A DNA stretch of 64,000 nucleotides from an uncultured Bacteroides sp. (GTDB lineage: Bacteria > Bacteroidota > Bacteroidia > Bacteroidales > Bacteroidaceae), in assembly GCA_949294185.1 (NCBI GenBank), contig CASFGA010000007.1, positions 210,346 to 274,345 on the forward strand, written 5' to 3'. A program made the translations under genes and the position numbers. The notes beneath the pieces were generated by a model that worked only from the letters and a program-made list of their open reading frames with translations, made no database searches and was not told the DNA's origin. Shown here in pieces: positions 1 to 7,627 of the stretch. The stretch's first letter is position 1, and each line of letters starts with the position of its first letter.

Positions 1-1
1 C

Positions 2-40
2 ACCGTAAAGACAAGATTCGATAATCTGAAAAAAGTATAA
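2..40 (+). CDS. possible 3' end of an upstream gene, cut by the window start
   Basis: Reading from base 2 gives twelve sense codons, ending NLKKV, and then TAA at 38-40. It could be the tail of a rightward gene that began before the window. Nothing in so short a piece identifies a family, and an open frame this short can occur by chance. The 199 bases up to the next gene are AT-rich and hold one weak inverted repeat (CGGGA/TCCCG near 74-95), which might end such a gene. Confidence 0.25.
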   Translation, partial: TVKTRFDNLKKV

Positions 41-239
41 GGGCAAACATCCCAAAGTGTCTTATCAAAAAAACGGGAACACAGCATCCCGCAACGGTTT
101 GCTTATATGCATCCGTAAGGCTTGCCAATGACTCTGAACGTTAATAATTTATAAAAACAGGGAGAAGTGAATCGGAATCATTATTTTTCACATACTTTAA
201 AAAAAACAACATATTACTAATCCATTAATTTTAAAAGCC

Positions 240-1583
240 ATGAAACGTTTTAAGTTCTTTCAAACAGTCGCACTGCTGCTTTGCACGGCGAGCATCACAC
301 TGATCGCCTGCTGCGACGACAACGAACCTCCGGGAAACGACAATCCCCCTCCTGTCATCCAATTAGCCGATGAAAGTCTGCAACAGCAAAGCTTCGCGCC
401 CGACAAGTTGACCGGAAGTTTTTCTTTCGAGGCCACGGCAGCATGGACGGCCACCGTTGTAGAAACCACCGGACGAAGCGAACAGTCCACAGGGCCAGAA
501 TGGATTACGCTCAGCCAATACAGCGGCGAAGCGGGTGAACAGACCATCACCATCACGCTCACGCCCAACGATACCGGCAACGAACGCTCGGCAGACATCA
601 TCATTGTATCCGAAGGACAGGAGCTGCGCATCTCCGTGACACAGGCAGGCACGGCCGATGACGGTCAGGACGAGGAGGAAGAAATAATCGCGGACACGGG
701 GGAATGGGACTGGGTAGAATATACCGTGCTCAACATAATGGATGACGGTACCGACCACAACATTACAGGCCACTATTACCTGTTTTTCAAAGAGCCGGGA
801 TATTTTCTCCCGGGAACAGCCCGCGGTGAAACACCTCGCTTGAAAGATATAGGCGCGATATCGTGGAAAGAGTTCAGCATCATGCCCGAACCGGAAGTAA
901 ACTATTCCGACGGTTGGTCACTCGAACTGATACCCTGCATCAAGGGGCACGGCTATTTTGCAGCCTTAAATGATATCGATCTTCAAGGCACCGGTCTCCA
1001 ACAGTCTGTACGATTCTGGGTGGAAGACTATATCATGCAGGGCGATGAAATAGTGGGAGCGAAGCTGCGCTGCACCCAAGAAAGATTTCCCCGCCTGCTT
1101 TTTGCGGAAAAAGACGGAACTTCATACGATTTCAGCGGATCTTATAGCCTTATTCTTTTCGAAAAGCCACAATCAATCATAGGAAAATGGAGAGACATCA
1201 AATTATTCAATGGATTTACCTTTATCATGGATGCAGGAGAAATGGAATATGATGAATGGCAAGACATCATGCAAAAAGAAAGTGATTACCAAGAATCAGG
1301 AATACCCGCCTTTAACGAAACAGACTGGTCATACAATACAGAAGTCACCTGCGTGAAAGGACACGGCTACTACATCCGTTGTGTCGAATACGACAAGGAA
1401 ACCGGTGAAGTCCATGACCTAAACCCAGCAGACGGCTTTTATGTGCGCGACTATCTTACAGAAAACGGAAAAATTGTCGGTTTGATTCTGGACTACAATT
1501 ACGACGACCAACTGGTGTTCGTTGATGGGTATTGGGAAGATTATCCAATATGGCCAGATTTCCCCGATACACCTCATTTCTAA
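240..1583 (+). CDS. BACON-domain surface lipoprotein with a duplicated C-terminal unit
   Basis: This is a predicted lipoprotein of 447 residues. A signal peptide ends in the lipobox LIAC, with Cys24 as the lipidation site and another Cys directly after it. Residues 40-136 look like a BACON domain, an immunoglobulin-like fold of Bacteroidetes surface proteins. The clue is its closing pattern of an N..R-type turn followed by ISVTQAG. An acidic linker (138-150) follows. The remaining 300 residues I do not recognise. They hold two related halves: each has C(I/V)KGHGY (at 233-239 and 371-377), then an aromatic-V-x-DY motif, then a G-x-IVG strand and a closing LLF or LVF. No sus genes or glycosidases are adjacent, so a glycan-binding role is only a family-level guess. 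It converges on purT across a terminator hairpin. Confidence 0.85.
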   Translation: MKRFKFFQTVALLLCTASITLIACCDDNEPPGNDNPPPVIQLADESLQQQSFAPDKLTGSFSFEATAAWTATVVETTGRSEQSTGPEWITLSQYSGEAGEQTITITLTPNDTGNERSADIIIVSEGQELRISVTQAGTADDGQDEEEEIIADTGEWDWVEYTVLNIMDDGTDHNITGHYYLFFKEPGYFLPGTARGETPRLKDIGAISWKEFSIMPEPEVNYSDGWSLELIPCIKGHGYFAALNDIDLQGTGLQQSVRFWVEDYIMQGDEIVGAKLRCTQERFPRLLFAEKDGTSYDFSGSYSLILFEKPQSIIGKWRDIKLFNGFTFIMDAGEMEYDEWQDIMQKESDYQESGIPAFNETDWSYNTEVTCVKGHGYYIRCVEYDKETGEVHDLNPADGFYVRDYLTENGKIVGLILDYNYDDQLVFVDGYWEDYPIWPDFPDTPHF

Positions 1584-1603
1584 CATACAGTAAAACCACA
1601 GAC

Positions 1604-1630
1604 AAAAAAGGGGCAAGAAATTCTTGCCCC
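1604..1630 (-). terminator. intrinsic terminator of purT
   Basis: GGGGCAAG and CTTGCCCC form a perfect 8-bp stem around a 5-base loop at 1610-1630. Six A residues lie on its left, which become a U tract on the minus strand. There is no T run on the plus-strand side, so it mainly serves purT. Confidence 0.85.
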
Positions 1631-1650
1631 TCCCAATCTGTATAGCGGAA

Positions 1651-2820
1651 TCAATAAACCTCTACCTTTGCCGCCAGTGACTTGCACTTGTCTCTTAATG
1701 CATCCAGGTTGCCGCCCACTTTATCGTAACATACCACCACGCCCATACGGCGGTTGAGCTTGGTAAACGGCTTGCCGAAGATGCGCAGATACGTGTTCGG
1801 CTGCGAGCAGACCAACTCCTCACCACGGTAGCGGGGAGCTTCCTTGCTGGCAATCGGCGACAGAATGACGGCGCTTGCCCCGATATGTTCCTGAGTAATG
1901 CCCGGAATCGGAAGCCCCAAAACGGCATAAAGATGAAGCTCAAATTCATTTAGGTTCTGTGTGTTGGCGAGTGTCACCATACCCGTATCGTGCGGGCGAG
2001 GCGACAATTCGGAGAAATAGACACCGTTATCGTGACTTAAGAAGAACTCCACACCCCAGATTCCATAGCCAGTAAGCGCCTCGGTGACCTTAGCGGCCAT
2101 GCGCTGTGCCTCGGCCAAATGTTCGGGAGCTATGCGTGCGGGTTGGAAACTCTCGCGGTAATCTCCCCCTTTCTGCACGTGCCCGATGGGCGGACAGAAC
2201 AGTGTCGGCCCGTTTTTCTGCGTAACGGTGAGCAGAGTGATCTCGCTGTCAAAATGAACAAACTCCTCCACAATCAATTCTTTGATATCTCCCCGGCTTC
2301 CGCTGCATCCGTAGTCCCAGGAATACTGCAAGTCCTCCGGCCCTTTTGCAACAGATTGTCCCTTCCCGGAAGACGACATCAACGGCTTGATGACACACGG
2401 ATAACCAATCTTTTCAGCGGCATCCTTCAGTTCTTCGAACGAGGAGGCATAAAAATACTTCGCAGTCTTCAGTCCCAGTTCCTTTGCAGCCAAATCGCGG
2501 ATGGCCTTGCGATTCATCGTATAGTTTACTGCACGCGCACTCGGAACGACCTGAATCCCCTCTTTTTCCAAATGATACAAACGCTCGGTACGGATAGCCT
2601 CAATTTCCGGCACGATAATATCAGGATGATATTTCTCCACCACCCGGTCGAGCGCTTCACCGTCCAACATACTGAATACTTCACAAGCATCCGCCACCTG
2701 CATGGCGGGAGCGCCGGCATAAGAGTCGCATGCAATCACATATTGCCCCAGCCGCTGTGCGGCAATGACGAACTCTTTCCCCAATTCACCTGAACCCAAC
2801 AAAAGTATTTTCTTAGTCAT
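1651..2820 (-). CDS. purT: formate-dependent phosphoribosylglycinamide formyltransferase (GAR transformylase 2)
   Basis: PurT makes formyl-GAR from GAR, formate and ATP in the third step of purine synthesis, without folate. The 389-residue protein has the usual family length. It opens with the nucleotide-binding loop [11 protein letters not shown]. The ATP-grasp fold follows, with the ATP-binding stretch [15 protein letters not shown], a conserved VEEFV strand, and the metal-site end [20 protein letters not shown]. The C-terminal segment [15 protein letters not shown] is also typical. It is a single gene with its own -7 element (2846-2853). There is no frameshift, and it is not linked to other pur genes. 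Confidence 0.97.
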   Translation of the reverse strand: MTKKILLLGSGELGKEFVIAAQRLGQYVIACDSYAGAPAMQVADACEVFSMLDGEALDRVVEKYHPDIIVPEIEAIRTERLYHLEKEGIQVVPSARAVNYTMNRKAIRDLAAKELGLKTAKYFYASSFEELKDAAEKIGYPCVIKPLMSSSGKGQSVAKGPEDLQYSWDYGCSGSRGDIKELIVEEFVHFDSEITLLTVTQKNGPTLFCPPIGHVQKGGDYRESFQPARIAPEHLAEAQRMAAKVTEALTGYGIWGVEFFLSHDNGVYFSELSPRPHDTGMVTLANTQNLNEFELHLYAVLGLPIPGITQEHIGASAVILSPIASKEAPRYRGEELVCSQPNTYLRIFGKPFTKLNRRMGVVVCYDKVGGNLDALRDKCKSLAAKVEVY

Positions 2821-2845
2821 ATCATTTGATGTTTTATACGTAATG

Positions 2846-2853
2846 CAAAGATA
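2846..2853 (-). promoter_or_regulatory. purT: -7 element of purT promoter
   Basis: On the minus strand this reads TATCTTTG, matching the Bacteroidetes primary-sigma -7 consensus TAnnTTTG, 25 bases upstream of the purT ATG. Confidence 0.65.
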
Positions 2854-2905
2854 ACCTTTTAAATTGAATATAGCACACTAAAAAACAAAAATATGCCCGC
2901 CATCT

Positions 2906-3943
2906 TCACATGAAATAAGAGTATTCAATAAACGGGGCCTGAAGCAGAAAAACAATCCCCACCGCTACTGAAACGAGCCAAAGCAGCACCAATACCACCT
3001 TTACGGTCAGCGACATCGGCTTCCAGGTGCCGACTCCCTGCATGACGAGCTGCAGCAATCCCACAACCGGAATGCCTACCGCCAGCAGTCCGCACACGGC
3101 AATCACAACCGCTGTTCCCGATGAAGCTCCGATCATCCCCCAATCCACATACGGCAAAGCCTCGTAAAAAATGGCAGGGATGCTGATCAGCATGCCGGTA
3201 GCCGCCATCAGCAGTGCAAACAGCACCACCAGTCCTATCAGCAGCACAGGAGCAAAACAGATTGCGACCAGTATCAAAAACAATTTGAGCAAGCATCCGA
3301 CGACCGTCACAACAGCATCCCCCAAACGGCGCATACGCGAACGGGGTCTTTCATCCCCTGTCGATTCGTTCTCCTGCTCAAAGCCATCCGTAACGGTCTT
3401 CCCGATATTCGACACATTGATTGGCTCTCCGCGCATCTGCAACTTCTCTGTAGCCGTACGCGCCAACGGGATGATAATCCAGGCTATCAAGTAGACAAGG
3501 AAAAGACCATGTATCCAAACTCCCGCGAGAATAAGCACAATACGCACCCAAACCACATCCCAACCGAAATAAGCCGCAAGTCCGGATGCCACACCGCCCA
3601 AGATACGGTCGTCCGGATTACGGAACAAACGGCGGGCGGCCTTTTCATCCCCCATGTCTTCCCTGTCCTTCCCGTCCGCATTGTCATTCAAGTCTTCCGG
3701 TTTTCCCATACGGGAAATCACGGCTTCCACATTCTCAATCGTAATCACCTGCTTCCCCTCGCGGATATATTCAGTAAAAAGCTCTGCAATGCGCGCTTCC
3801 ATGTCGCGCACAATCTCCTCCGCACCGTCGTCTTTACGGAAATGATAACGCAGGTTGTTCAGGTAATTGTCCAGCAACACATAGGCATCCTCGTCTATAT
3901 GATAAACGCTACCCGCCAGATTAACAGTCAGTGTCTTTTTCAT
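2906..3943 (-). CDS. PspC-domain integral membrane protein
   Basis: This 345-residue protein has three parts. Residues 1-85 are a soluble, charged domain. Residues 103-162 form a clear PspC domain: R-x-PDDRILGGVASGLAAYFG, then a hydrophobic helix ending IIIPLA. After a charged linker, four or so hydrophobic segments follow (about 210-255, 262-300 and 315-336). PspC domains sense or counter envelope stress in other bacteria; the longer form with extra membrane helices is common in Bacteroidetes and its role is unclear. It is translationally coupled to the PadR gene upstream: the stop and start overlap as TAATG at 3941-3945, so the regulator probably controls this gene. Confidence 0.9.
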   Translation of the reverse strand: MKKTLTVNLAGSVYHIDEDAYVLLDNYLNNLRYHFRKDDGAEEIVRDMEARIAELFTEYIREGKQVITIENVEAVISRMGKPEDLNDNADGKDREDMGDEKAARRLFRNPDDRILGGVASGLAAYFGWDVVWVRIVLILAGVWIHGLFLVYLIAWIIIPLARTATEKLQMRGEPINVSNIGKTVTDGFEQENESTGDERPRSRMRRLGDAVVTVVGCLLKLFLILVAICFAPVLLIGLVVLFALLMAATGMLISIPAIFYEALPYVDWGMIGASSGTAVVIAVCGLLAVGIPVVGLLQLVMQGVGTWKPMSLTVKVVLVLLWLVSVAVGIVFLLQAPFIEYSYFM

Positions 3944-4284
3944 TATAGTACAGTTAAAAATTTTTGCCGCAAATGATTCACCGTGTCCGAAAGTTCATCC
4001 CAAGCCGTCTCCAGTTCGGAAAGAATCCTTTCCCCCAATTCTGTCAGCCGATAATACTTCCGCGGAGGGCCTTGCGTAGATTCCACCCACTCGTATGACA
4101 GCAGCCCGTCGTTTTTCAGCCGGGTCAGCAGCGGATAAAGCGTGCCCTCCACCACAATCAGCTTGGCTTCTTTCAACTTCTGGATTATATCCGAAGCGTA
4201 AGAAGCCTCCTGATGCAGCAAGAGAAGAATGCAGTATTCCAGCATTCCCTTCCGCATCTGCGATTTTACATTATCTACATTCAT
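3943..4284 (-). CDS. PadR-family transcriptional regulator
   Basis: This is a small winged-helix repressor of 113 residues. The motifs LEYCILLLLHQEASYASDI, VVEGTLYPLLTRLKNDGLL and GPPRKYYRLTELGERIL are the PadR signature (recognition helix and wing). I set the start at MNVDNVKSQM, because the longer frame would begin upstream of the -7 element at 4311-4318. Its stop overlaps the pspC start by one base, giving a two-gene operon. PadR proteins often repress a neighbouring membrane gene and respond to small ligands or stress. By context the target here is likely its own operon; no ligand can be inferred. Confidence 0.93.
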   Translation of the reverse strand: MNVDNVKSQMRKGMLEYCILLLLHQEASYASDIIQKLKEAKLIVVEGTLYPLLTRLKNDGLLSYEWVESTQGPPRKYYRLTELGERILSELETAWDELSDTVNHLRQKFLTVL

Positions 4285-4310
4285 CTGGTTTGACCTTTTA
4301 TTAACTGAAG

Positions 4311-4318
4311 CAAATATA
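4311..4318 (-). promoter_or_regulatory. -7 element of padR-pspC promoter
   Basis: The minus strand reads TATATTTG, 26 bases upstream of the chosen PadR start, and supports that start over the longer frame. Confidence 0.6.
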
Positions 4319-4414
4319 GGCATTGTTTGAATACCTTGTATTACATAATACTATATATTCATTCTTTTTAACGAAATTACACGGATGAAACATACGGCCG
4401 ACCACAATAAATCG

Positions 4415-4422
4415 TATATTTG
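4415..4422 (+). promoter_or_regulatory. -7 element of GNAT gene promoter
   Basis: TATATTTG followed by C, 22 bases upstream of the ATG at 4445. This agrees with starting the gene at MFTIRKATTED rather than at the longer in-frame ATG. Confidence 0.6.
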
Positions 4423-4444
4423 CCCGAATCAAAAACCAAATATC

Positions 4445-4942
4445 ATGTTTACAATCCGAAAAGCAACAACAGAAGACATACCTTTAATCAACAAGCTGGC
4501 ATGGGAGATATTCCCTCTTACCTATAAGAACATACTGACCAAAGAGCAGACCGAATACATGATGGACTGGATGTATTCTCCGGAAAACCTGCGGAAACAG
4601 ATGGAAGAGGAAGGACACATATATTATATAGCATACGAAGAATGCGAGGCGGCAGGATATGTATCTATCCAGCCGGAAGGGAAAGACCTTTATCATCTGC
4701 AAAAGATTTATGTCCTCCCTTATTTCCAAAAGAGCCGTCTGGGAAGAAAGCTGTTTGAGCAGGCCGTTTCCGCCATAAAGGAACTTCACCCGGGCCCCTG
4801 CCGCATGGAGCTGAACGTGAACCGGAACAATCCCGCATTAGGATTCTACGAACACATGGGAATGAGAAAAGTGCGTGAAGGAGACTTCCCCATCGGGAAC
4901 GGGTATTACATGAACGACTATATCATGGGGATAGACATCTGA
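4445..4942 (+). CDS. GNAT-family N-acetyltransferase
   Basis: This 165-residue protein has the GNAT layout. It starts with MFTIRKATTED (strand 1). The acetyl-CoA-binding motif A is LQKIYVLPYFQKSRLGRKL, where the loop is Q-K-S-R-L-G, a slightly loose form of Q/RxxGxG/A. Motif B follows as ELNVNRNNPALGFYEHMGM, whose N-NPA-FYEHMG pattern is typical of the family. The acceptor substrate cannot be told from sequence. The longer frame starting at 4385 is rejected because a promoter element lies inside it. The 3' end overlaps the convergent gene on the other strand by 25 bases. Confidence 0.92.
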   Translation: MFTIRKATTEDIPLINKLAWEIFPLTYKNILTKEQTEYMMDWMYSPENLRKQMEEEGHIYYIAYEECEAAGYVSIQPEGKDLYHLQKIYVLPYFQKSRLGRKLFEQAVSAIKELHPGPCRMELNVNRNNPALGFYEHMGMRKVREGDFPIGNGYYMNDYIMGIDI

Positions 4943-6105
4943 AGCGGAGCTTCCGCCACGACATATATCTGGTAACGCGTATCTTCATACACAGGAGTAA
5001 GCGAAAGATACCCCCGGAAGATACGCCCCTCCACAATATCAAGCGGATATTTCAGCGTCATCTCATCATGAGCGGCAAGGGCATCCCCGTCGGCCGCATA
5101 ATGCTCCACGACATAACGCCCTGTGGAATATGGATGCAGATAGCGGTCGAAAATGATGCGGGACACTACTCCCATGTTCATACGGAGGTTCACTTCCACG
5201 CAAGGATGGACTATCTTCCGCCCTCCGGACATGCAAACCATCATGTCTACCCCCAGACAACCTTCATAATCCGCCGCCAACAGACAGGCCAACTCCCGAA
5301 GCAAACGCCCGCGTATCTCGTGTATCCACTCCGCCGGCACTTCCCGGAAAAGCCTGCGCTCCATCTCGGCGTCGCTTGCCAACAGATTGGCCTTGTAGTT
5401 GCCTAAGGCATCCGTCTCAAACATCGAGTATCCCGCAAAGCGGACATCCCCTCGTCCGTCCGCGTAGAACTCCATTGCGAAATCGAGCACCTTATCATAC
5501 AGCGGTTCGACCATAATCTCTCCCTGTGTGCGAAGTATGCGGGATACCCATCCCTCCGTGGAAGCATTCCAGGATGCAGGGTCGAGACGGACAAGCCCCC
5601 TTCCGCTTCCAGACCACGGAGATTTCAAAACCGACTTTCCGATACGCCCTACCAGACTGCGCACCTCGGCCAGCGAACGGCAGACAAAGGCAGTTCCACA
5701 AGTATACGGTACTTCGGCGAAACCATGCAGGATTTCCACACACCGCTGCCGTCCAGACAAATAACGGATTCTCCGTACCCAGTCATCAGAAGGCAAGAGC
5801 GAAGCATCGATGCCCCCCAAGCGCAAGGCATGGAGCAAGGCGGGATTCCACCCCCACGGACTGCAAGGAAGCGACTCCCATTCTTCCGTCCACCCGGAAC
5901 GAAAGGGGAAATACGGACTGTGCCACGACTCCACCCGCTCTGCCGCATCCACCTTCACCTTATCTCCCTCACCCGCATACCAGAGAGGAAGCACAGACAA
6001 GTCGTTTGCCATACGTATAATTTCAGACGGAGGCTGATAATAAGGCGTGAAATTGGCCAAAGCCATATCATGGTCGGGATTGAACAGAAAAAGCCGGTGT
6101 GACAT
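4918..6105 (-). CDS. conserved protein with ATP-grasp-like features, function unknown
   Basis: This is a 395-residue cytoplasmic protein. I chose the start at MSHRLFLFNPDHDMALAN because a -7 element sits just upstream (6125-6132); the 66 extra codons upstream look unconserved. The layout resembles ATP-grasp enzymes: VLKSPWSGSGRGLVRL looks like the lysine strand and glycine-rich loop, VEPLYDKVLDFAMEF the central strand, and EGCLGVDMMV with VEVNLRMNMGVVSR the magnesium-binding end (E-x-N). The N-terminal NPDHDMALAN is striking but unassigned. No neighbour hints at a substrate. The ATP-grasp assignment is inference from pattern, not a confirmed match. Confidence 0.75.
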   Translation of the reverse strand: MSHRLFLFNPDHDMALANFTPYYQPPSEIIRMANDLSVLPLWYAGEGDKVKVDAAERVESWHSPYFPFRSGWTEEWESLPCSPWGWNPALLHALRLGGIDASLLPSDDWVRRIRYLSGRQRCVEILHGFAEVPYTCGTAFVCRSLAEVRSLVGRIGKSVLKSPWSGSGRGLVRLDPASWNASTEGWVSRILRTQGEIMVEPLYDKVLDFAMEFYADGRGDVRFAGYSMFETDALGNYKANLLASDAEMERRLFREVPAEWIHEIRGRLLRELACLLAADYEGCLGVDMMVCMSGGRKIVHPCVEVNLRMNMGVVSRIIFDRYLHPYSTGRYVVEHYAADGDALAAHDEMTLKYPLDIVEGRIFRGYLSLTPVYEDTRYQIYVVAEAPLQMSIPMI

Positions 6106-6124
6106 AAGGATTTTCAGTTTTATG

Positions 6125-6132
6125 CAAAGATA
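6125..6132 (-). promoter_or_regulatory. -7 element of the ATP-grasp-like gene
   Basis: The minus strand reads TATCTTTG, 19 bases upstream of the chosen ATG at 6105. Confidence 0.6.
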
Positions 6133-6336
6133 AGAAATTCTTGCCTTACTCCATTCCTGCCTTTCGATTTCCATACTTTGCCCCTCACTGTTTTCCCAAA
6201 GACGGACAGACAGACCAGGAAAGCCAAAGCCACGCACGTTTTTCCCCGCATGAAACTTTATTTTCCTGCCCACCCAAACAAAATCGGAACATGGCCAAAC
6301 CATTTTATCTTTCTATTCAAATTTTGCCAACTCCAG

Positions 6337-6367
6337 TTTGCAATATCATGAAGTATTAGTATATTTG
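6337..6367 (+). promoter_or_regulatory. full Bacteroides-type promoter of the ATPase gene
   Basis: TTTG at 6337-6340 (-33 box) and TATATTTG at 6360-6367 (-7 box) are 19 bases apart, the expected spacing, and lie 17 bases upstream of the ATG at 6385. Confidence 0.7.
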
Positions 6368-6384
6368 CAGCCAAACCGCAAGCA

Positions 6385-7563
6385 ATGGAATCATTTTACA
6401 GGACACACAGTTATTTGGTGGAGCACACAAATGCGCCGGTGCGCCGCGACCTGATGGACGAGATAGACTGGAATGCCCGTCTTATCGGCATCAAAGGCAC
6501 GCGAGGCGTAGGGAAAACGACTTTCCTGCTGCAATACGCAAAAGAGAAATTCGGGCTCGACCGCTCCTGTCTGTTCGTAAACATGAACAATTTCTACTTT
6601 TCCCAATGCAGTCTGGTAGAGTTCGCGGGAGAGTTTGTAAAGCGCGGCGGGAAAGTTCTGCTTATCGACCAGGTGTTCAAGCTACCAGACTGGAGCCATG
6701 AGCTGCGCATGTGCTACGAGCGTTATCCCAATCTGAAAATCGTTTTCAGCGGTTCGTCCGTCATGCGGCTTAAGGAAGAAAATCCGGAACTCAACGGAAT
6801 AGTCAAATCCTATAACCTGCGCGGCTTTTCTTTCCGGGAGTTTCTGAACCTTCAGACAGACCATCACTTTCCTCCATACAGTCTGAACGAGATTCTGACC
6901 AATCATGAGCACATCGCCAAAACGATACTCCAGCATCTTAACCCGCTGAACTATCTGCAAGACTACATACATCACGGCTTCTACCCTTTCTTTCTGGAGA
7001 AACGCAACTTTTCAGAAAATCTGCTGAAGACCATGAACATGATGATTGAAGTAGACATTCTTCTCATCAAACAAATCGAACTGAAATATCTTTCAAAGAT
7101 AAAAAAATTATTATATTTGTTGGCGGTAGACGGGCCGGTGGCTCCCAATGTCAGCCAACTGGCAGCCGACATCCAGACCTCGCGGGCTACAGTGATGAAC
7201 TATATCAAATATCTCACGGATGCCCGCCTGATTAACATGGTGTACCCGAAAGGAGAAGTATTCCCCAAGAAGCCGGCCAAGATCATGATGCACAACACCA
7301 ATCTGATGTACAGTATCTACCCGGTGAAAGTGGAGGAACAGGATGTTTTGGAAACATTCTTTGTAAATACCTTATGGAAAGACCACAAGGTAAACAAGGG
7401 CGAAAAGGGAACTTCCTTCCTTGTCGACAACAGTTTGCAGTTCCGCATCTGCGCCGAAGGCTGCAAGTTCAAGAGCAATCCGAATGTATATTACGCCATG
7501 CACAAGATGGAATTAGGACATGGCAACCAGATTCCGCTATGGCTCTTCGGATTTCTTTACTGA
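6385..7563 (+). CDS. AAA-type ATPase of the DUF4143 class
   Basis: This 392-residue protein belongs to the archaeal-type ATPases common in Bacteroides. Walker A is GTRGVGKT at residues 38-45. The Walker B strand is VLLIDQVFKL (91-100), with Asp95 followed by Gln96 where the catalytic Glu is expected. SGSSVMRL is the sensor region. A winged-helix segment follows (VSQLAADIQTSRATVMNYI), and the C-terminal half ends in the DUF4143-like ETFFVNTLWKDHKV. Such genes are usually single and of unknown function, with some suspected of roles near mobile DNA. Nothing mobile is visible here. It lies 64 bases upstream of nifJ in the same direction, with no obvious terminator between them. Confidence 0.88.
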   Translation: MESFYRTHSYLVEHTNAPVRRDLMDEIDWNARLIGIKGTRGVGKTTFLLQYAKEKFGLDRSCLFVNMNNFYFSQCSLVEFAGEFVKRGGKVLLIDQVFKLPDWSHELRMCYERYPNLKIVFSGSSVMRLKEENPELNGIVKSYNLRGFSFREFLNLQTDHHFPPYSLNEILTNHEHIAKTILQHLNPLNYLQDYIHHGFYPFFLEKRNFSENLLKTMNMMIEVDILLIKQIELKYLSKIKKLLYLLAVDGPVAPNVSQLAADIQTSRATVMNYIKYLTDARLINMVYPKGEVFPKKPAKIMMHNTNLMYSIYPVKVEEQDVLETFFVNTLWKDHKVNKGEKGTSFLVDNSLQFRICAEGCKFKSNPNVYYAMHKMELGHGNQIPLWLFGFLY

Positions 7564-7605
7564 CGGCACCGCCGACCGACAAGTTATGCAGAGAGATTTT
7601 TATTA

Positions 7606-7621
7606 ACTAATTATAATTAGT
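7606..7621 (+). promoter_or_regulatory. nifJ: perfect 16-bp palindrome before nifJ
   Basis: ACTAATTA is followed directly by its reverse complement TAATTAGT, ending 6 bases before the nifJ ATG. It could be an operator or a weak AU hairpin over the ribosome entry site. No clear -7 box was found nearby. Confidence 0.4.
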
Positions 7622-7627
7622 AATCAT

